Source: DASRRB01 sp036732755 (lineage in GTDB: Bacteria > Planctomycetota > B15-G4 > SIAN01). From it: a stretch of DNA of 64,000 nt. A program made the translations under genes and the position numbers. Below, one piece after another: positions 11,131-18,723 of the stretch (position 1 is the stretch's first letter; each line of letters begins with the position of its first letter). The DNA is taken from positions 1-64,000 of the forward strand of contig DAINBU010000009.1 of NCBI GenBank assembly GCA_036732755.1, written 5' to 3'. The notes below the pieces were generated by a model. The model saw nothing but the letters and a program-made list of their open reading frames with translations, had not been told where the DNA came from and made no database searches.

Positions 11131-12015
11131 ATGTCGAAGCCGATGCCCGCCTCGCTCGCCGCGCCCCTCCTGCTCGCGTCCCTCGTCGGGTGCGACCGCT
11201 CGAACGCGCAGGCGCCCTCCGACGCCGCGTCGACCGCGTACCGGGCCGTCGAGTGGAAGCACGCGCTCGGCGCGTCGCTGCTCGTGCCCGCCGAGTGGGA
11301 GCAGCAGACGGGCGGCGGCTCGACCACGTTCGTGCCGCCCGACGCGGCGCGCGCGGACGGCAAGCTGAGCGAGGTCGCCTCCTTCGTCTTCCTGACGGCT
11401 GGCGGGATCGACGACGTCCGCTCGCCGCGTCTCGTCGAGCGCGCCGACGCGGAACTCGCAGGGCTCGCCGAGACGATCACGCGCGTCGGGAAGGTCGAGC
11501 GCGTCGAGGCCGCCGACCAAGAGGGGATCGCGCTCCACTACGACATGGAGAGCGGCGGTGTGCGCGGCCACGCCGATCTCTACGTCACGCTCCACGACGG
11601 GCTCGCCGTCGGACTGCTCGTGATGGGAGAGGCGGAGCGGCTGGCGCGGGACGCCGCGCTCGCGCGCGCCATGTTCGGCTCGTTGCGCTTCGGGGCGCAG
11701 CTCCACGAAGGCTGGATCGCGCGCGCCTGGACGCGCGGCGAGGCGTACTCGAGCCAGGGCTTCAGCGCGGCGACGCAGACGACGCTGCGGCTCGGCGCCG
11801 ACGGCCGCTTCGTCCGCCTCAGCGAGGCGGCGGGCGGCGACGCGAGCAGCTCCTTCGAGTCGGACGGCGGCGGCGAGCCCGGCCGCTGGTGCGGCGGCGC
11901 GGGCGCGCTCCTCCTGCGCTACGACGACGGCGCCTTCGCGACCTTCTCCTGCAAGCTCGTCGACGGAACGCTCGTCCTCACCGACGGCGGCGGACGCCGC
12001 TCGCTCTGGAACTGA
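11131..12015 (+). CDS. predicted lipoprotein of unknown function
   Basis: The 294-residue product starts at an ATG preceded by GAGGAGA (11118-11124) and carries a lipoprotein signal with lipobox LVGC, so it is likely anchored in a membrane facing the periplasm. The first half resembles small exported domains of the type seen with PsbP/DUF1795-like folds (SLLVPAEWEQQTGGGSTTFV and repeated strand-turn motifs). The C-terminal 100 residues are Gly/Ser-rich beta strands ending in GTLVLTDGGGRRSLWN. I do not recognise a characterised family. Confidence 0.7.
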   Translation: MSKPMPASLAAPLLLASLVGCDRSNAQAPSDAASTAYRAVEWKHALGASLLVPAEWEQQTGGGSTTFVPPDAARADGKLSEVASFVFLTAGGIDDVRSPRLVERADAELAGLAETITRVGKVERVEAADQEGIALHYDMESGGVRGHADLYVTLHDGLAVGLLVMGEAERLARDAALARAMFGSLRFGAQLHEGWIARAWTRGEAYSSQGFSAATQTTLRLGADGRFVRLSEAAGGDASSSFESDGGGEPGRWCGGAGALLLRYDDGAFATFSCKLVDGTLVLTDGGGRRSLWN

Positions 12016-12237
12016 CTCACGCTGCCAAACACGGCGTGTCGCTCTCGGAAGCGCTGACCGTCTTCTCCCACTGACGAGGAGCGCTTCGTGACCATCGGTC
12101 TCTCGTGCCGCGGTCGACTGTTGGTTGTCGTACATGCGGAACGCGGGCAGAATCTGCGGCTCATCAGCGCCCGTCGGGCCGATCGGGATGAGATCGAGGC
12201 CTACGTGCGCACGCGAATCCGACACGGAACGAAGTGA
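12016..12237 (+). pseudogene. broken BrnT-family toxin gene
   Basis: Two fragments in different frames match one BrnT-type RNase toxin. Nt 12016-12074 encode THAAKHGVSLSEALTVFSH then stop, the conserved KHGVSF-EA-VF region. Nt 12073-12237 encode DEERFVTIGLSCRGRLLVVV, an AERGQNLRLISARRA segment and a short tail, the conserved C-terminal half. The first dozen residues and about 15-20 central residues that normally lie between DP and HS-EERF are missing, and the frame changes at the junction. A deletion has therefore destroyed the toxin. The antitoxin gene follows 1 nt after the stop, the usual order in BrnT/BrnA-type modules. Confidence 0.7.
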
Positions 12238-12238
12238 C

Positions 12239-12481
12239 ATGCGCAGCCGCTACGATTTCTCGAACGGCGTCCTTGGGAAATACGTCCAGCGGGTCAAGGG
12301 CGTCGTACGCGTCGTCACGCTCGAACCCGACGTCGCCGCCGTGTTCCTCGACTCCCGCTCCGTCAATCGCGCGCTGCGGCGACTGATCGCGGACCGGCCC
12401 CAGCGTCGCCGGAAGGCGACGCGTGAATCGTCTCGCCGGAAGGCGACGCGTGAATCATCTCGCCGGAAGGCGACGCGCTAG
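12239..12481 (+). CDS. BrnT-partner antitoxin-like DNA-binding protein, orphan
   Basis: The 80-residue product begins MRSRYDFSNGVLGKYVQRVK and continues VVTLEPDVAAVFLDSRSVNRALRRL, the pattern of short antitoxins encoded right behind BrnT-type toxins. Such antitoxins bind the toxin and repress their own operon. Its natural toxin partner upstream is broken. The last 25 residues are a basic tail made of an imperfect tandem repeat (RRKATRESS units) from a 27-bp DNA repeat; this tail is unlike the family and was probably added by repeat growth. It ends 12 nt from the convergent argB stop. Confidence 0.65.
   Translation: MRSRYDFSNGVLGKYVQRVKGVVRVVTLEPDVAAVFLDSRSVNRALRRLIADRPQRRRKATRESSRRKATRESSRRKATR
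12407..12477 (+). repeat. 27-bp tandem repeat, 2.6 copies
   Basis: Units start at 12407, 12434 and 12461 (the last is partial, 17 nt). The unit begins CGCCGGAAGGCGACGCGTGA and copies 1 and 2 differ at one base. Each unit contains a small stem-loop (CGCC-GGAA-GGCG; the first extends to 7 bp as CGTCGCC/GGCGACG). It lies in frame inside the antitoxin tail and between convergent genes, so it could also act in transcript termination for argB. Confidence 0.9.
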
Positions 12482-12493
12482 TCGTCCCTACGG

Positions 12494-13456
12494 TCAGGCC
12501 CCCGCCGCGGCCGCGGTCGCTTCGCCGCTCGCCGCCTTCTCCGCCGCGGAGAGCTCGCGGCGGTCCTTCACGATGAGCGTGCCCGAGCCCTCGTTCGTGA
12601 AGATCTCGGTCAGGAGGCTGGCGCGCTCGCTGCCGATCACGTGCACGCGCGCGACGCCGTGCTCGAGCGCCATGCGGATCGCGGAGACCTTCGGCAGCAT
12701 GCCGGACGCGACCGCGCCGCTGTCGACGAGCTCCTCGAGCCCGCGCAGGTCGGTCGACGAGACGAGCGACGTGCGGTCGCTCTTGTCCTCGAGGACGCCC
12801 GGCACGTCGGTGACGAAGACGAGCTTCTCCGCGCCGAGCGCGCGCGCGAGCGTCGCGGCCACCGTGTCGGCGTTGATGTTGAGCACGCTGCCCTGGTCGT
12901 CGGCACTCAGCGGGCTCACGACCGGCAGGTAGCCCGACGCGAGCAGGCTGCGCAGCAGCGTGACGTCGACCGATTCGACGTCGCCGACGAAGCCGAAGTC
13001 GACCATCTGCGGCTCGCCGTCGACCATCACGGTGCGCGGCGCTCGGCGGCGCGCCTTGATCAAGCCGGCGTCGAGCCCCGACACGCCGACCGCCTGCAGC
13101 CCGACCGCGCGGCACGCCGAGAGCACGTTCGTGTTGACGGCGCCGTTCATGGTGAGGATCGCCACCTCGAGCGCGGCCGCGTCGGTGACGCGCCGCCCCT
13201 CGTAGATGCGCGGCTGCAGGCCGAGCCGCTTGGAGAGCTCGCTCGTCTGCGGACCGCCGCCGTGGACGAGCACGGCATGGATGCCGAGCTCGCGGACGAC
13301 GGAGAGCTGCTCGGCGAGGTCGCGCAGCAGCGCGGAGTCGCTGCAGGCGGCGCCGCCGATCTTGATGACGAAGGTCTTGTTCTTGAACAGCCGGACGTAG
13401 GGGAGCGCGCGCTTGAGCGCCTCCATCGTCGTGCTGCGGTCGTCGGCAAAGGTCAT
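12494..13456 (-). CDS. argB: N-acetylglutamate kinase
   Basis: The product phosphorylates N-acetyl-L-glutamate with ATP, the second step of arginine synthesis. Visible family motifs: FVIKIGGAA near residue 30, the substrate loop VHGGGPQTSELSKRLGL, and the ATP-site region LNINADTVAATLARAL with VFVTDVPGVLEDK. At 320 residues it is slightly long because of an N-terminal extension of about 25 residues and an Ala-rich tail. The start is the ATG before TFADDRSTTMEALKRAL; an internal ATG ten codons on is a second option. It is the last gene of the arg operon, 65 nt after argD. Confidence 0.95.
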   Translation of the reverse strand: MTFADDRSTTMEALKRALPYVRLFKNKTFVIKIGGAACSDSALLRDLAEQLSVVRELGIHAVLVHGGGPQTSELSKRLGLQPRIYEGRRVTDAAALEVAILTMNGAVNTNVLSACRAVGLQAVGVSGLDAGLIKARRRAPRTVMVDGEPQMVDFGFVGDVESVDVTLLRSLLASGYLPVVSPLSADDQGSVLNINADTVAATLARALGAEKLVFVTDVPGVLEDKSDRTSLVSSTDLRGLEELVDSGAVASGMLPKVSAIRMALEHGVARVHVIGSERASLLTEIFTNEGSGTLIVKDRRELSAAEKAASGEATAAAAGA

Positions 13457-13521
13457 GGTCTTCGGTCTTCCTTGCGAATGCTTCGAATCTGGATGGGTGA
13501 ATGCGGACGGGACGGCCGTCG

Positions 13522-14769
13522 TCAGGCCGGGATCGCGCCGAGCGCGGTCGCGAGCTGCTCGACGTGCACCTCTTCGAGGATCAGCGGCGGCATGAGCCGC
13601 ACGATGTGCGGGTCGTGGCTCGTGCCGGCCAGGATCGCGTGCGCGCGCAGGTCGGCGAGGACCTCCCGCGCCGGCCGCCGCGTCCGCAGCCCGATCAGCA
13701 GGCCGAGCCCCTGGATCCCCTCGACCGGCCCCACGCAGCAGCGGTCGAAGATCTTCTTGCTCACGCGCTTCACGCGCTCGAGCAGGTGCTCGTCCTCGAT
13801 GGCGCGCAGCGTCGCGTCGACGAGCGCGCACGCCATCGGCCCGCCGCCGAAAGTCGTGCCGAGCTGGCCGCGCTTGAGCTGCGCCGCGACGGCCTCGCCC
13901 ACCAGCAGCGCGCCGCACGGGAAGCCGCCGGCGATCCCCTTCGCCGTCGCGAGCACGTCGGGCGTGATGCCGTAGTGCTGCGCCGCGAACGGGGAGCCCG
14001 AGCGGCCGACGCCGATCTGCACCTCGTCGAGGATCAGGAGCGCGCCGTGGCGCTGCGTGACTTCCCGCGCTGCCTGCACGAAGGACTTGGAGAGCGGTCG
14101 CGCGCCCGCGACGCCCTGCACCGGCTCGAAGATCACCGCCGCGACGTCGGGCCCGAGCGCCGCCTGCAGCGCCGAGACGTCGTCGAACGGAACCCACGTC
14201 ACGTCGAAGGGCTTGCGCGGGAAGGCGTACCAGCCGTCGTGGTGGTCGGTGATGGCGGCGGCGCCCGCGGTCCGGCCGTGGAACGCGCCGGCCACCACGA
14301 CGACGCGCGGCCGCTTCGTCACCAAGAAGGCCACGCACAGCGCGTTCTCGATCGCCTCGGCGCCCGAGTTCACGAAGAAGACGCGCGTGAGCCCCAGCGG
14401 CGCGAACTTCACCAGCCGCGCCGCGGCGCGCACGCGGATCTCGAGGTCGACTGCGTTGCTTTGGAAAAAGAGGCGGCGCGCCTGGTTCGCGAGCGCCTCG
14501 ATGAGGTAGGGGTGGCCGTAGCCGAGCGCTGCCACCGCGTGGCCGCCGTAGAAGTCGAGGAACTTGCGGCCGCTCTTGTCCTGCACGGTGACGCCGTCGC
14601 CGCTCGGGATCTCGACGCCCATGCGTTCGAAGATCTCGAGGAGAGGCGAGGGTGGCGTGACGGCAGCGGGCGCGGAGGCGGTCGAGGCCGCCGCGCCCGC
14701 GCGAGTGGCGCCGGGAGCGGCGCTCGCGGTGGGCGAAGAGGCCGACGTTGGGGGGAGAGGAGAGTTCAC
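13522..14769 (-). CDS. argD: acetylornithine aminotransferase
   Basis: A class-III PLP aminotransferase of 415 residues converting N-acetylglutamate semialdehyde to N-acetylornithine. Motifs: FFVNSGAEAIENAL, AFHGRTAGAAAIT, LILDEVQIGVGRSG, and the PLP lysine in LATAKGIAGGFPCGAL. The first 40 residues are a Ser/Ala/Pro-rich extension that is not part of the fold; a later start is possible but no in-frame ATG precedes the conserved LLEIFERMGV. It lies 13 nt downstream of argC, so the genes are surely co-transcribed. It may also serve as succinyldiaminopimelate aminotransferase, as ArgD does elsewhere. Confidence 0.94.
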   Translation of the reverse strand: MNSPLPPTSASSPTASAAPGATRAGAAASTASAPAAVTPPSPLLEIFERMGVEIPSGDGVTVQDKSGRKFLDFYGGHAVAALGYGHPYLIEALANQARRLFFQSNAVDLEIRVRAAARLVKFAPLGLTRVFFVNSGAEAIENALCVAFLVTKRPRVVVVAGAFHGRTAGAAAITDHHDGWYAFPRKPFDVTWVPFDDVSALQAALGPDVAAVIFEPVQGVAGARPLSKSFVQAAREVTQRHGALLILDEVQIGVGRSGSPFAAQHYGITPDVLATAKGIAGGFPCGALLVGEAVAAQLKRGQLGTTFGGGPMACALVDATLRAIEDEHLLERVKRVSKKIFDRCCVGPVEGIQGLGLLIGLRTRRPAREVLADLRAHAILAGTSHDPHIVRLMPPLILEEVHVEQLATALGAIPA

Positions 14770-14782
14770 GTTCGGCTCCGTT

Positions 14783-16048
14783 TCAGTACCAGCCCAGGCC
14801 GGCGAGCTCGAGGCCCGTACGCTCGTCGAAACCGAAGAGCCGGTTCATCCACTGCACGGCGCCGCCAGCGGCGCCCTTCGTCAGGTTGTCGATCACGCTC
14901 AGGACGACCAGCGTGCGGCCGCGCACCGCGATGCCGAGCCGGCAGCGGTTGGTGCCGACCACCTCCGTCAGTTTGGGCGGAGTCGTCGTCGCGCGCACGA
15001 AACTACGTTCTCCGTAGAGCGTGTTGATGCGCGCGACCAGCGCGGCGGCGCGGTCGACATCGGAGCCGTCCGGGGCGTCGCGCAAGGTCATGCGGATCGT
15101 CGCATGAATCCCGCGTACGAACGGGCCCGAGTGCGGGACGAATTCGACGTCCGGCTCGCAGCCGCGGCAGGCGGCGCCGAGCAGCTGCCGCATCTCCGCT
15201 TCGTGCCGGTGCGCAAGCGGGTGGTAGGAATAGAGCGTCGCGTGGCGGTCGGGGTGGTGCGTCGCGGCGCTCGGCGACTTGCCGCTGCCGCTGCTGCCGG
15301 TCGTCGCCGCGACGAAGACGTCGCTCTCGACGAGGCCGAGCCGGAAGAAGGGCCACGCCGCGCACACGACCGCGGTCGTGAAGCAGCCCGGCTGCGCCGC
15401 ATGCTGCGGCATCGTGCCGTGCTTGGTGAGCGCGAAGTGCTCCGGCACGGCGCACGCGAACTCCTTCAAGAGCTCCGGCGCGCCGTGCGGCTGGCCGTAG
15501 ACCTGCTCCCACTTCGACGCGTCGTCGAAGCGGAAGTCGGCGGAGAGGTCGACTACGTGGAAATGGTCCTCGTCGAGCTCGACGCCGTTCGCGCGCGCGG
15601 CGGCGCGCGCCGCGAAGAGCTTCGCGAGCAGCGGCGCGGCCGCGCCGTGCGGCGTCGCGGTGAAGACGGCGAGCGGGCCGGGCCGCGCGAACCACGCGGC
15701 ACCCTCCTCCTCGCCGATGAACTTCACGCCGTCGAGCTTCGTCCCCGCGAGGTGCGGGAAGGCGCGCGTCACCGGCTCGCCCGCCTGCGTCGTCGAGAAG
15801 ACGGCGGCCGGCGTGAAGCGCGGGTGCTGCACGAGCAGGCGGAGCAGCTCGCCCGCGACGTAACCCGATCCACCGAACACGACCGCCGGCACCACCTTCG
15901 AGATGAGCTGCGGATGACCGTCGATCTGCTCGTCGATGCTTGCCTTCAGCCGGACTCGGTCAGCCGGCAGCTCCATCTCGGCAAGGCGCGATTGCCAGCC
16001 GCGAACCGTTTCAGCACGCGGGGCCTTCGAACCCGATTTAGAGATCAT
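14783..16048 (-). CDS. argC: N-acetyl-gamma-glutamyl-phosphate reductase
   Basis: The NADPH-dependent reductase of the third arginine step. The Rossmann motif VVFGGSGYVAGELLRLL appears at about residue 55, the catalytic Cys in HAAQPGCFTTAVV, and a conserved His in the PLAHRHEAEMRQLL region (substrate loop). It has 421 residues, longer than the typical 310-350. The extra length is an N-terminal helical extension of about 50 residues and inserts, resembling the longer ArgC type. Its ATG overlaps the last 11 nt of the upstream P-loop gene (16038-16048), supporting coupled translation. Confidence 0.94.
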   Translation of the reverse strand: MISKSGSKAPRAETVRGWQSRLAEMELPADRVRLKASIDEQIDGHPQLISKVVPAVVFGGSGYVAGELLRLLVQHPRFTPAAVFSTTQAGEPVTRAFPHLAGTKLDGVKFIGEEEGAAWFARPGPLAVFTATPHGAAAPLLAKLFAARAAARANGVELDEDHFHVVDLSADFRFDDASKWEQVYGQPHGAPELLKEFACAVPEHFALTKHGTMPQHAAQPGCFTTAVVCAAWPFFRLGLVESDVFVAATTGSSGSGKSPSAATHHPDRHATLYSYHPLAHRHEAEMRQLLGAACRGCEPDVEFVPHSGPFVRGIHATIRMTLRDAPDGSDVDRAAALVARINTLYGERSFVRATTTPPKLTEVVGTNRCRLGIAVRGRTLVVLSVIDNLTKGAAGGAVQWMNRLFGFDERTGLELAGLGWY

Positions 16049-17168
16049 CGGAGCCTCCGGCGGCGGCGGCGATCGCGCGCGCCTGGCCTTCGGTGCCGTT
16101 GCGGCCGTTCACGACGTGGCCGAGACCCATCCGCTCGAGCACGATGGTGGCGAGCTCCTCCGCCTGCGTGCGTGCGTTGCGGGCGACGCAGCCGGCCTGC
16201 TCCTCCACCAGCCGCGCCGCCGCGGCGTTGTCGGTTGCCGGGCCGGTGATCGCGGTCGCGTCGATGGCGTAGCGGTCGCGCAGGAGCTGCACGCCTCCCC
16301 ACGCCGCGACCGGGTCGGACGCTGCGAGCACGACGGCGGAGAAGCTCGAGCGGATCTCCGGCTGCGAGAGGATCTCGTTCACGCCGTAGAGGCCGAGCAG
16401 GCCATCGCCGAGCTCGAGCACGATCGCGTCGGGCTTCTCGCGCGCGAGGTGGGTCAGGATGGTGCGCGCCGCCTGCGGCGCGGTGGCCGGCGTCGTCGTC
16501 ACGATGCCGAGGTCGGTGAAGACCAGCACCTTGCGGGCTCCGGCGTCCTCCATCGAGAGGATGTCGCGGCGCAGCGAGACGCCGGTCGTCTTGCCGGCGA
16601 CGACCTTCAGGCCGCGATGGGTGAACGACTGCACCAGGCTGCACGCGGCGGCCGTCTTGCCGGCGTTCATGCAGGAGCCGACGATCGCGACCACCGGGAT
16701 GCCGCGCACGTCGAGCTGTTCTTCAATGGGCAGCGCGCCCTGCGTGATGTGGGCCGGGACGCCGATGCGCTCGCCCAGGAACGGGAAGTGGAGCACCTGG
16801 CCCAGGAGCTCGACGACGAACGGGACGCCGAGGTCGGGCGAGCCGCCGTCGTGCACGCCGATCACGCCGCCGAGGTTCAGGAGGTTCAGCTTGTCGCCGA
16901 CCTTCGCCTCGCTCGGCACGTGGCCGGAGTAGCCGAAGAGCGCCTTGCGGTGGCCGAGCGCGCCCGCGATCACGTCGCCCGGCTTCACCTGGCTGAAGCG
17001 GCCCGACGGCAGCTCGAGCGTGTTGTAGGTGCTCTTGCTGGTCAGCACGCGCGCCGCGACCACGCTGCCTTCGACGGCCGAGATCTCGGCGCCGACGCGG
17101 ACTTCCCGCGGCAGCCGGCAATTGAGCGTGACCGAACCGATCTTGTCGAGCAGGATCGTCTTCATCAT
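16038..17168 (-). CDS. P-loop protein of DUF1611/MobB-like type inside arg operon, function unknown
   Basis: The 376-residue protein has an N-terminal beta-barrel-like region (GSVTLNCRLPREVRVGAEIS, about residues 1-130) and a C-terminal P-loop domain. The P-loop is VAIVGSCMNAGKTAAA, close to dethiobiotin-synthetase and MobB-type loops and to DUF1611 (DgcN) proteins. A switch-like TGVSLRRDILSMEDAGARK and an acidic LELGDGLLGLYG follow. The start ATG overlaps the argG stop as ATGA, and its end overlaps the argC start, so it is a committed member of the arginine operon. DUF1611 members include a D-glutamate N-acetyltransferase; whether this protein makes N-acetylglutamate is only a hypothesis. 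No argA or argJ lies in the window. Confidence 0.75.
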   Translation of the reverse strand: MMKTILLDKIGSVTLNCRLPREVRVGAEISAVEGSVVAARVLTSKSTYNTLELPSGRFSQVKPGDVIAGALGHRKALFGYSGHVPSEAKVGDKLNLLNLGGVIGVHDGGSPDLGVPFVVELLGQVLHFPFLGERIGVPAHITQGALPIEEQLDVRGIPVVAIVGSCMNAGKTAAACSLVQSFTHRGLKVVAGKTTGVSLRRDILSMEDAGARKVLVFTDLGIVTTTPATAPQAARTILTHLAREKPDAIVLELGDGLLGLYGVNEILSQPEIRSSFSAVVLAASDPVAAWGGVQLLRDRYAIDATAITGPATDNAAAARLVEEQAGCVARNARTQAEELATIVLERMGLGHVVNGRNGTEGQARAIAAAAGGSDDL

Positions 17169-18406
17169 CGAACTTGCGTCCTGAAAGTGTCGTTGCGCGG
17201 CGCGCCGCCGCTGCGGCCGGCGCGCGCGTGGAGTTCCGAGGGCAGCGCGAGGATGCGGCTGAAGCCGGCCGCGTCGGCCGGCGTCCACTCCCCCACCGCC
17301 TCGCCGTAGACCGCCCTGCTCGCCGTCTTGAGCGAGAAGGGCGAGCTCACGCCCGTCACGAACGGTGCGCCTGGGCGGAGCGTGAGCTTCACCTCGCCCG
17401 TGACGCGTTCTTGCGAATGGAGCAGCAGCGCCTCGGCGTCGCGCGCGGCCGGCTCGAGCGACTGGCCCTCGTGGACCCAGTCGCCGTACTGGCTCGCGAC
17501 CGCCTCCTTCAGGCGCAGCTGCCGCTGCGTCAGCACCAGCTTCTCGAGCTCGCGGTGCGCGGCGATCAGCACGTGCGCCGCCGGCGCCTCGAAGGCGACG
17601 CGCCCTTTCATGCCCAGGATCGTGTCGCCGAGGTGGATGCCGCGGCCGATCCCGTACGGCGCGGCGAGCTGGTCGACCTTCTCGATCAGCGCGACCGGGT
17701 CGAGCTTCTGGCCGTCGACGGCGACCGGGACGCCGCGCTCGAAGGCGATGGTGTGCGGCTCGGCGGCACGCGGCTTCTCGAAGGCGCCCCGCGTCAGCAC
17801 CCACGCCGACTCGGGGATCGACTCGAGCGTGTCGGTCGTCTCCTTGCCGCCGATCGTCACGCCCCATAGTCCGCGGTTGACGGAGTAGAGGGCGCGCTCG
17901 GCGGAGACCTCGATGCCGAGCTTCCTCAGGTAATCGGCCTCGTGCTGGCGGGAGAAGCCTTCGTCGCGGACCGGCGCCAGGATCGCGAGCTCGGGCGCGA
18001 GCGTGCGCAGCGCGATCTCGAACCGGACCTGGTCGTTGCCGGCCGCGGTGCAGCCGTGCGCGATCGCCTTCGCGCCGAGCTGGCGCGCCGTCTCGGCGAC
18101 CTTGCGCGCCTGCAGGCCGCGCTCGGCGCCGACGCAGAGCGGGTAGACGCCGCCGCGCAGCACGTTCCCGGCGATCAGGTGGCGGATCGTCTCGTCGAAG
18201 AACTCGGCGCGCGCGTCGATGCAGTGGTGCGCGACCGCGCCGAGCTGCTTCGACTTGGCGGCAAGGCGCGCGCGCTCGGCGTCGTCGAGCCCGCCCGTGT
18301 CGACGATCACGGTGATCACGGCGCGGCCGTGCTTCTCCTTGAGCCACGGCACGCAGAACGACGTGTCGAGGCCGCCGGAGAAGGCGAGCACGATCGGTTC
18401 GGCCAT
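17165..18406 (-). CDS. argG: argininosuccinate synthase
   Basis: The enzyme joins citrulline and aspartate with ATP. The N terminus carries the PP-loop VLAFSGGLDTS, followed by HGCTAAGNDQVRFE and LWGVTIGGKETTD, which match the citrulline/aspartate site region. The length of 413 residues is normal. The ATG at 18406 is preceded by AAGGAG at a spacing of 11 nt. The same frame stays open 73 codons upstream (to 18625) but that stretch covers a terminator-like hairpin and does not look like ArgG. First gene of the operon argG, P-loop gene, argC, argD, argB. Confidence 0.95.
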   Translation of the reverse strand: MAEPIVLAFSGGLDTSFCVPWLKEKHGRAVITVIVDTGGLDDAERARLAAKSKQLGAVAHHCIDARAEFFDETIRHLIAGNVLRGGVYPLCVGAERGLQARKVAETARQLGAKAIAHGCTAAGNDQVRFEIALRTLAPELAILAPVRDEGFSRQHEADYLRKLGIEVSAERALYSVNRGLWGVTIGGKETTDTLESIPESAWVLTRGAFEKPRAAEPHTIAFERGVPVAVDGQKLDPVALIEKVDQLAAPYGIGRGIHLGDTILGMKGRVAFEAPAAHVLIAAHRELEKLVLTQRQLRLKEAVASQYGDWVHEGQSLEPAARDAEALLLHSQERVTGEVKLTLRPGAPFVTGVSSPFSLKTASRAVYGEAVGEWTPADAAGFSRILALPSELHARAGRSGGAPRNDTFRTQVR

Positions 18407-18455
18407 CGTCTTCGAGGTCTCCTTCCGCCATCCGGGACGGGTCGCGCCGAGCTGT

Positions 18456-18472
18456 GCTTCCCCCGGGGAAGC
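18456..18472. promoter_or_regulatory. 17-nt palindrome in argG leader
   Basis: GCTTCCCC and GGGGAAGC face each other around one base. It lies between the terminator-like hairpin and the argG start, so it could be an RNA stem near the ribosome site or a competing structure. Confidence 0.35.
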
Positions 18473-18483
18473 CCGCTGCGGCG

Positions 18484-18550
18484 CCGAAAAAGAACTCTCC
18501 CCGGGGCGGCTGCATCCTGGACGCTGAGCCAGGATCAGCCCCTCGGGGAG
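18484..18550 (-). terminator. strong terminator-like hairpin in the argG leader (possible attenuator)
   Basis: Nt 18497-18550 form a long stem: CTCCCCG pairs with CGGGGAG at the base, then GG/CC, GGCTG/CAGCC and ATCCTGG/CCAGGAT up to an 8-nt loop, with one bulge on each of two positions and one mismatch. Read leftward, the stem is followed at once by AGTTCTTTTTCGG, a U-tract. This is the layout of an intrinsic terminator, about 80-145 nt ahead of the argG ATG. Premature termination controlling the arg operon is the likely role; end of a small leader RNA is the alternative. Confidence 0.65.
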
Positions 18551-18591
18551 TTGCGCAGGAATATGCTTGTATCGGCATTTCCATGCAAGAA

Positions 18592-18607
18592 GGAATTCCG
18601 AAATTCC
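18592..18607. promoter_or_regulatory. palindrome GGAATT-N4-AATTCC between divergent argG and GH38 genes
   Basis: A perfect 6+6 inverted repeat with 4-nt spacer in an unusually AT-rich patch (about 18560-18625) of the 317-nt gap 18407-18723. A further GGAATT half-site lies at about 18617. Nearby ATGC/GCAT repeats occur at 18563-18578. It may be an operator for the divergent genes, for example an arginine regulator site; the match to known ARG boxes is not good enough to claim. Confidence 0.4.
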
Positions 18608-18723
18608 TCGGCGCCTGGAATTCATCGCCCCCGGATCGGAGGCGCGCGCGGCGCGAAATGCGTCCAGTCGGCGCGATGGAGCGAGAGGGGCGGCATGCGG
18701 CCGCCCGTTGCGAGGGAGGAAGC

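Noticed and set aside
12407..12477. CRISPR-like array
   Set aside because: Repeats are contiguous without unique spacers and lie in a coding tail.
17165..18625. N-terminal extension of ArgG to the ATG at 18625
   Set aside because: ArgG normally starts at the PP-loop strand; the extension crosses a terminator-like hairpin, and the ATG at 18406 has a good AAGGAG site.
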